DNA of 8,836 nucleotides from contig QKDT01000014.1 of NCBI GenBank assembly GCA_003251995.1, forward strand, positions 1-8,836. The letters run 5' to 3'. A model generated the notes under the pieces. That model saw only the letters and a program-made list of their open reading frames with translations, made no database searches and was not told the DNA's origin. This DNA comes from Desulfovibrio desulfuricans (GTDB taxonomy: Bacteria; Desulfobacterota; Desulfovibrionia; Desulfovibrionales; Desulfovibrionaceae). Below are positions 6,862 through 8,836 of this stretch, piece after piece. The translations under genes were made by a program, and so were the position numbers. Position 1 is the first letter of the stretch. Every line of letters begins with the position of its first letter.

Positions 6862-7514
6862 CACCTGATGCGATGATGGCCTTTTTTGCCGCCTCTCTTC
6901 TGTTGGGCATTGCCCCTGGGCCAGACAATATCTTTGTACTCACCCAGTCTGCCCTTTTTGGCGTGGGCGCGGGCATAGTCACCACTATGGGGCTGGTAAC
7001 AGGCCTGTGCGTACACACTACCGCTGTGGCGTTGGGCGTTGCCGCCATTTTTCAAACCTCGGCCCTGGCCTTCACCCTGCTTAAAACCGCTGGTGCTGGC
7101 TATCTGCTGTGGCTGGCCTGGCTTTCGTTCAGGGCCGGGGCATCCACCACGGATGTTTCGGGCAAGACCACCAATGACAAGGGCGTCACCAGCGCCAACT
7201 TTCCCGGCTACATGGTGCTCTACCGCCGTGGCATAGTCATGAACGTCACCAATCCCAAGGTTTCACTGTTCTTTCTGGCTTTTCTGCCGCAGTTCTGCGA
7301 CCCGACGCGTGGCAGCGTGGCCTTGCAGGTGGTGAGCCTCGGTGCCCTTTTCATGCTGGCGACCATTGTGGTGTTTTGGACTGTAGCCGCTCTTGGTGGT
7401 CGCCTGGCAGTGTGGTTCAACCGTTCGCAGCGCGGGCAAATCATGATGCAGCGCATTGCGGGCTGCGTGTTTGTGGGGCTGGCCTCGGCCCTGTTGCTCA
7501 GCGGTCGCGTTTAG
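6855..7514 (+). CDS. LysE/RhtB-family amino-acid exporter
   Basis: Inner-membrane efflux protein of the LysE/RhtB family, which exports amino acids or derivatives by proton exchange; the substrate cannot be assigned. The 219 residues are about the usual length. Family signatures are GIAPGPDNIFVLTQS (18-32) at the end of the first helix, and a central region with YRRGIVMNVTNPKVSLFF and LAFLPQF (123-147). Hydrophobic segments lie at about 5-20, 37-65, 70-93, 135-148, 158-180 and 200-216, giving the expected five to six helices. A polar loop (95-117, rich in Thr and Lys) separates the halves. The ATG has GGAGAG 8 nt upstream, inside the GIY-YIG gene, and overlaps it by 7 nt. The beta-lactamase gene starts 39 nt after the stop. 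Confidence 0.93.
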   Translation: MLTPDAMMAFFAASLLLGIAPGPDNIFVLTQSALFGVGAGIVTTMGLVTGLCVHTTAVALGVAAIFQTSALAFTLLKTAGAGYLLWLAWLSFRAGASTTDVSGKTTNDKGVTSANFPGYMVLYRRGIVMNVTNPKVSLFFLAFLPQFCDPTRGSVALQVVSLGALFMLATIVVFWTVAALGGRLAVWFNRSQRGQIMMQRIAGCVFVGLASALLLSGRV

Positions 7515-7553
7515 ATAACACGAGGGACTCCACGCACATTTTACGGAGGGCCG

Positions 7554-8567
7554 ATGCACTCGCATTGCAACTGTTCGCGCCGCTATGTTCTTGCTGGGCT
7601 GTGCGCGCTGCCCATTGCGATACTGGGGGCAACGCTGGTGCCAGCGCTGGGGATTGCGCACGGGGCAGATCTCACAAATGGCACCACTGTTGACGCAGCC
7701 CCCCTTGCCATAGCCAATGCAGATGCCCTGAAAAAAACCCTGGCGAAGCTTGAGACCTCAAGCGGCGGCAGGCTGGGCGTTGCAGCTCGGCTTCACAAAA
7801 GCAATAAGAGCTTCTCCTACAGGGGGAACGAGCGCTTTCCCCTGTGCAGCACATTTAAAGTGCTTGCTGCGGCAGCCATGCTGCGGGACAAGCCGGAGAT
7901 GCTTGGTCAAAAAATCCGTTTTGCCCAAAGCGATCTTCAGCCATGGTCGCCAGTTACCAAAAAACATATCAAAGACGGCATGACCTTGGCCCAACTGTGC
8001 GCTGCCATGCTCCAGCACAGCGACAACACGGCTGCTAATCTTATTCTAACATATTTGGGCGGCCCGCAAGGGCTTACGTCCATTGCCGCAAGCATGGGCG
8101 ATACGGCCTTTCGCCTTGACCGTTGGGAAGTGGCACTCAACGCAGCCATCCCTGGTGATGAGCGCGACACAACCACGCCCCTCGCCATGTGCGGCACTCT
8201 GGAAGAGCTTATCTGCGGTCGGTTGCTGCCCAACTCTGCAAAGATACAACTGACTGATTGGATGCTCGGCTGCGCAACAGGGACCGGACGTATACCCACT
8301 GGTGCTCCAAAAGGCTGGCGTACTGCGCATAAAAGTGGCGGAGGCAATAACGGCACCGCCAACGATGTGGGTGTGCTGTTGCCGCCTGCCTCAAGCTCAG
8401 GCAATCCCGCGGAGCTGGCTTCAAATACCGCCAGACCGCTTGTTCTGACCCTGTATCTTACAGGCTCACGCCTGTCTGGGCCGGAAAACGACAACATTCT
8501 TGCCGAGGTAACCCGTCAGGTATGCGCCGCAGAGGGGCTTGCTACGCCGCATGACAATATGTATTGA
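7554..8567 (+). CDS. class A beta-lactamase with Tat-like signal
   Basis: Periplasmic serine beta-lactamase that hydrolyses beta-lactam antibiotics through an acyl-enzyme. The full class A set is present in the 337-residue product: STFK at 99-102 (Ambler Ser70-x-x-Lys73), SDN at 156-158 (130-132), the omega-loop E192-V-A-L-N196 (Glu166, Asn170) and KSG at 260-262 (the KTG position, with Ser for Thr). Cys98 precedes the active serine, as in CTX-M enzymes, but no Cys follows KSG, so a KPC-type Cys69-Cys238 bridge is not expected. The N-terminus has SRRYVLAG (8-15), a twin-arginine-like motif, then a hydrophobic stretch ending near AHGA (35-38). It is longer than the usual 290 or so residues because of a long leader and an extra segment about 279-292 (Ser/Asn/Ala-rich) between NDVGVLLPP and RPLVLTLYL. 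GGAGG precedes the ATG. Probably of the Desulfovibrio DES kind, but that needs alignment. Confidence 0.95.
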   Translation: MHSHCNCSRRYVLAGLCALPIAILGATLVPALGIAHGADLTNGTTVDAAPLAIANADALKKTLAKLETSSGGRLGVAARLHKSNKSFSYRGNERFPLCSTFKVLAAAAMLRDKPEMLGQKIRFAQSDLQPWSPVTKKHIKDGMTLAQLCAAMLQHSDNTAANLILTYLGGPQGLTSIAASMGDTAFRLDRWEVALNAAIPGDERDTTTPLAMCGTLEELICGRLLPNSAKIQLTDWMLGCATGTGRIPTGAPKGWRTAHKSGGGNNGTANDVGVLLPPASSSGNPAELASNTARPLVLTLYLTGSRLSGPENDNILAEVTRQVCAAEGLATPHDNMY

Positions 8568-8603
8568 CATGATTGACCAGCAAAGGTATGAAGTCCGACT
8601 TTC

Positions 8604-8607
8604 GAGG
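8604..8607 (+). promoter_or_regulatory. ribosome binding site deciding the YceD-like start
   Basis: GAGG 6 nt before the ATG at 8614. An alternative in-frame ATG at 8569 lacks such a site and would add 15 residues that do not look like the family N-terminus. Confidence 0.6.
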
Positions 8608-8613
8608 TATCGC

Positions 8614-8836
8614 ATGCAGAACTATCGCATTTCTCTCAATGATCTCCCCCCCGAGGGCAAGGAATACACCCTGGACGATCCCGCCATCTGGCAGGAGCCT
8701 ATGGAAGAATTCCATATGGATTGCCGTGTAAGCAAGCCGCTTTGCGCGCGCATTCTGGTTTTACCCATGGACGGTGGCTGGCTTGTGCGCGGCACGCTTG
8801 AAGGCGAGGTGACACTGCCTTGCAGCCGTTGCGCGG
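8614..8836 (+). CDS. YceD/DUF177 family protein, 3' end outside window
   Basis: Start of a DUF177/YceD protein, a family linked to accumulation of 23S rRNA and usually encoded just before rpmF (ribosomal protein L32) and often plsX and fabH. 74 codons are visible and the frame is open at the window end. The product begins MQNYRISLNDLPPEGKEY, then has a strand-rich region with a conserved-looking VSKPLCARILVLP (39-51), GGWLVRGTLEGEV (54-66) and the CSRC motif (70-73), a Cys pair typical of the family that may bind metal. The gene follows the beta-lactamase by 46 nt with no terminator seen between them, so it could be read from the same transcript, though housekeeping genes of this type normally have their own promoter. 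Identified by N-terminal motif and CxxC only. Confidence 0.82.
   Translation, partial: MQNYRISLNDLPPEGKEYTLDDPAIWQEPMEEFHMDCRVSKPLCARILVLPMDGGWLVRGTLEGEVTLPCSRCA

Noticed and set aside
7937..8497. 186-codon minus-strand open frame within the beta-lactamase
   Set aside because: Antisense to the SDN, ExxLN and KSG motifs; no independent support.

Overview
The window looks like ordinary chromosome of a Desulfovibrio-like sulfate reducer (Desulfovibrionaceae). This rests on a moderately GC-rich base composition, a TPR protein with an N-terminal segment I associate with that group, a large dCache chemoreceptor, and a class A beta-lactamase; DES-1 of Desulfovibrio desulfuricans is a known precedent for the last. 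No sequence search was possible, so the taxon is inferred.

Layout. (1) 1-2588, plus strand: the 3' part of a TPR-repeat gene, then recJ 4 nt downstream, probably co-transcribed. (2) 2589-2775: a convergent gap with a long, nearly perfect nested hairpin (2677-2740), probably a bidirectional terminator. (3) 2776-4875, minus strand: a complete methyl-accepting chemotaxis protein (TM, dCache, TM, HAMP, signalling hairpin). (4) 4876-5126: a gene-free gap of about 250 nt holding the MCP leader and a clear intrinsic terminator for the next gene. (5) 5127-5801, minus strand: a secreted Sel1-repeat protein. (6) 5802-5973: a divergent promoter region with a short palindrome and a 16-bp direct repeat. 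(7) 5974 to the window end, plus strand: five close-packed genes. These are an unrecognised Gly/Asp-rich membrane protein, a YhbQ-like GIY-YIG domain protein, a LysE/RhtB-family exporter, a class A beta-lactamase with a twin-arginine-like signal, and the 5' part of a YceD/DUF177 protein, which commonly precedes rpmF and lipid synthesis genes.

Working together. TPR-recJ is a DNA-repair gene with an uncharacterised partner. The MCP and Sel1 genes are probably separate units, since the Sel1 terminator lies between them. The last five genes have gaps of -7 to +46 nt and no visible terminator, so they may be read through as one unit, although their functions do not form an evident pathway. The most notable gene is the beta-lactamase: all catalytic motifs are present, it has a probable Tat signal and an insertion near the C-terminal beta strands, and it sits among housekeeping genes with no mobile element nearby. 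I see no tRNA, rRNA, CRISPR array, insertion sequence or defence system, and nothing I would call a convincing new biological system.
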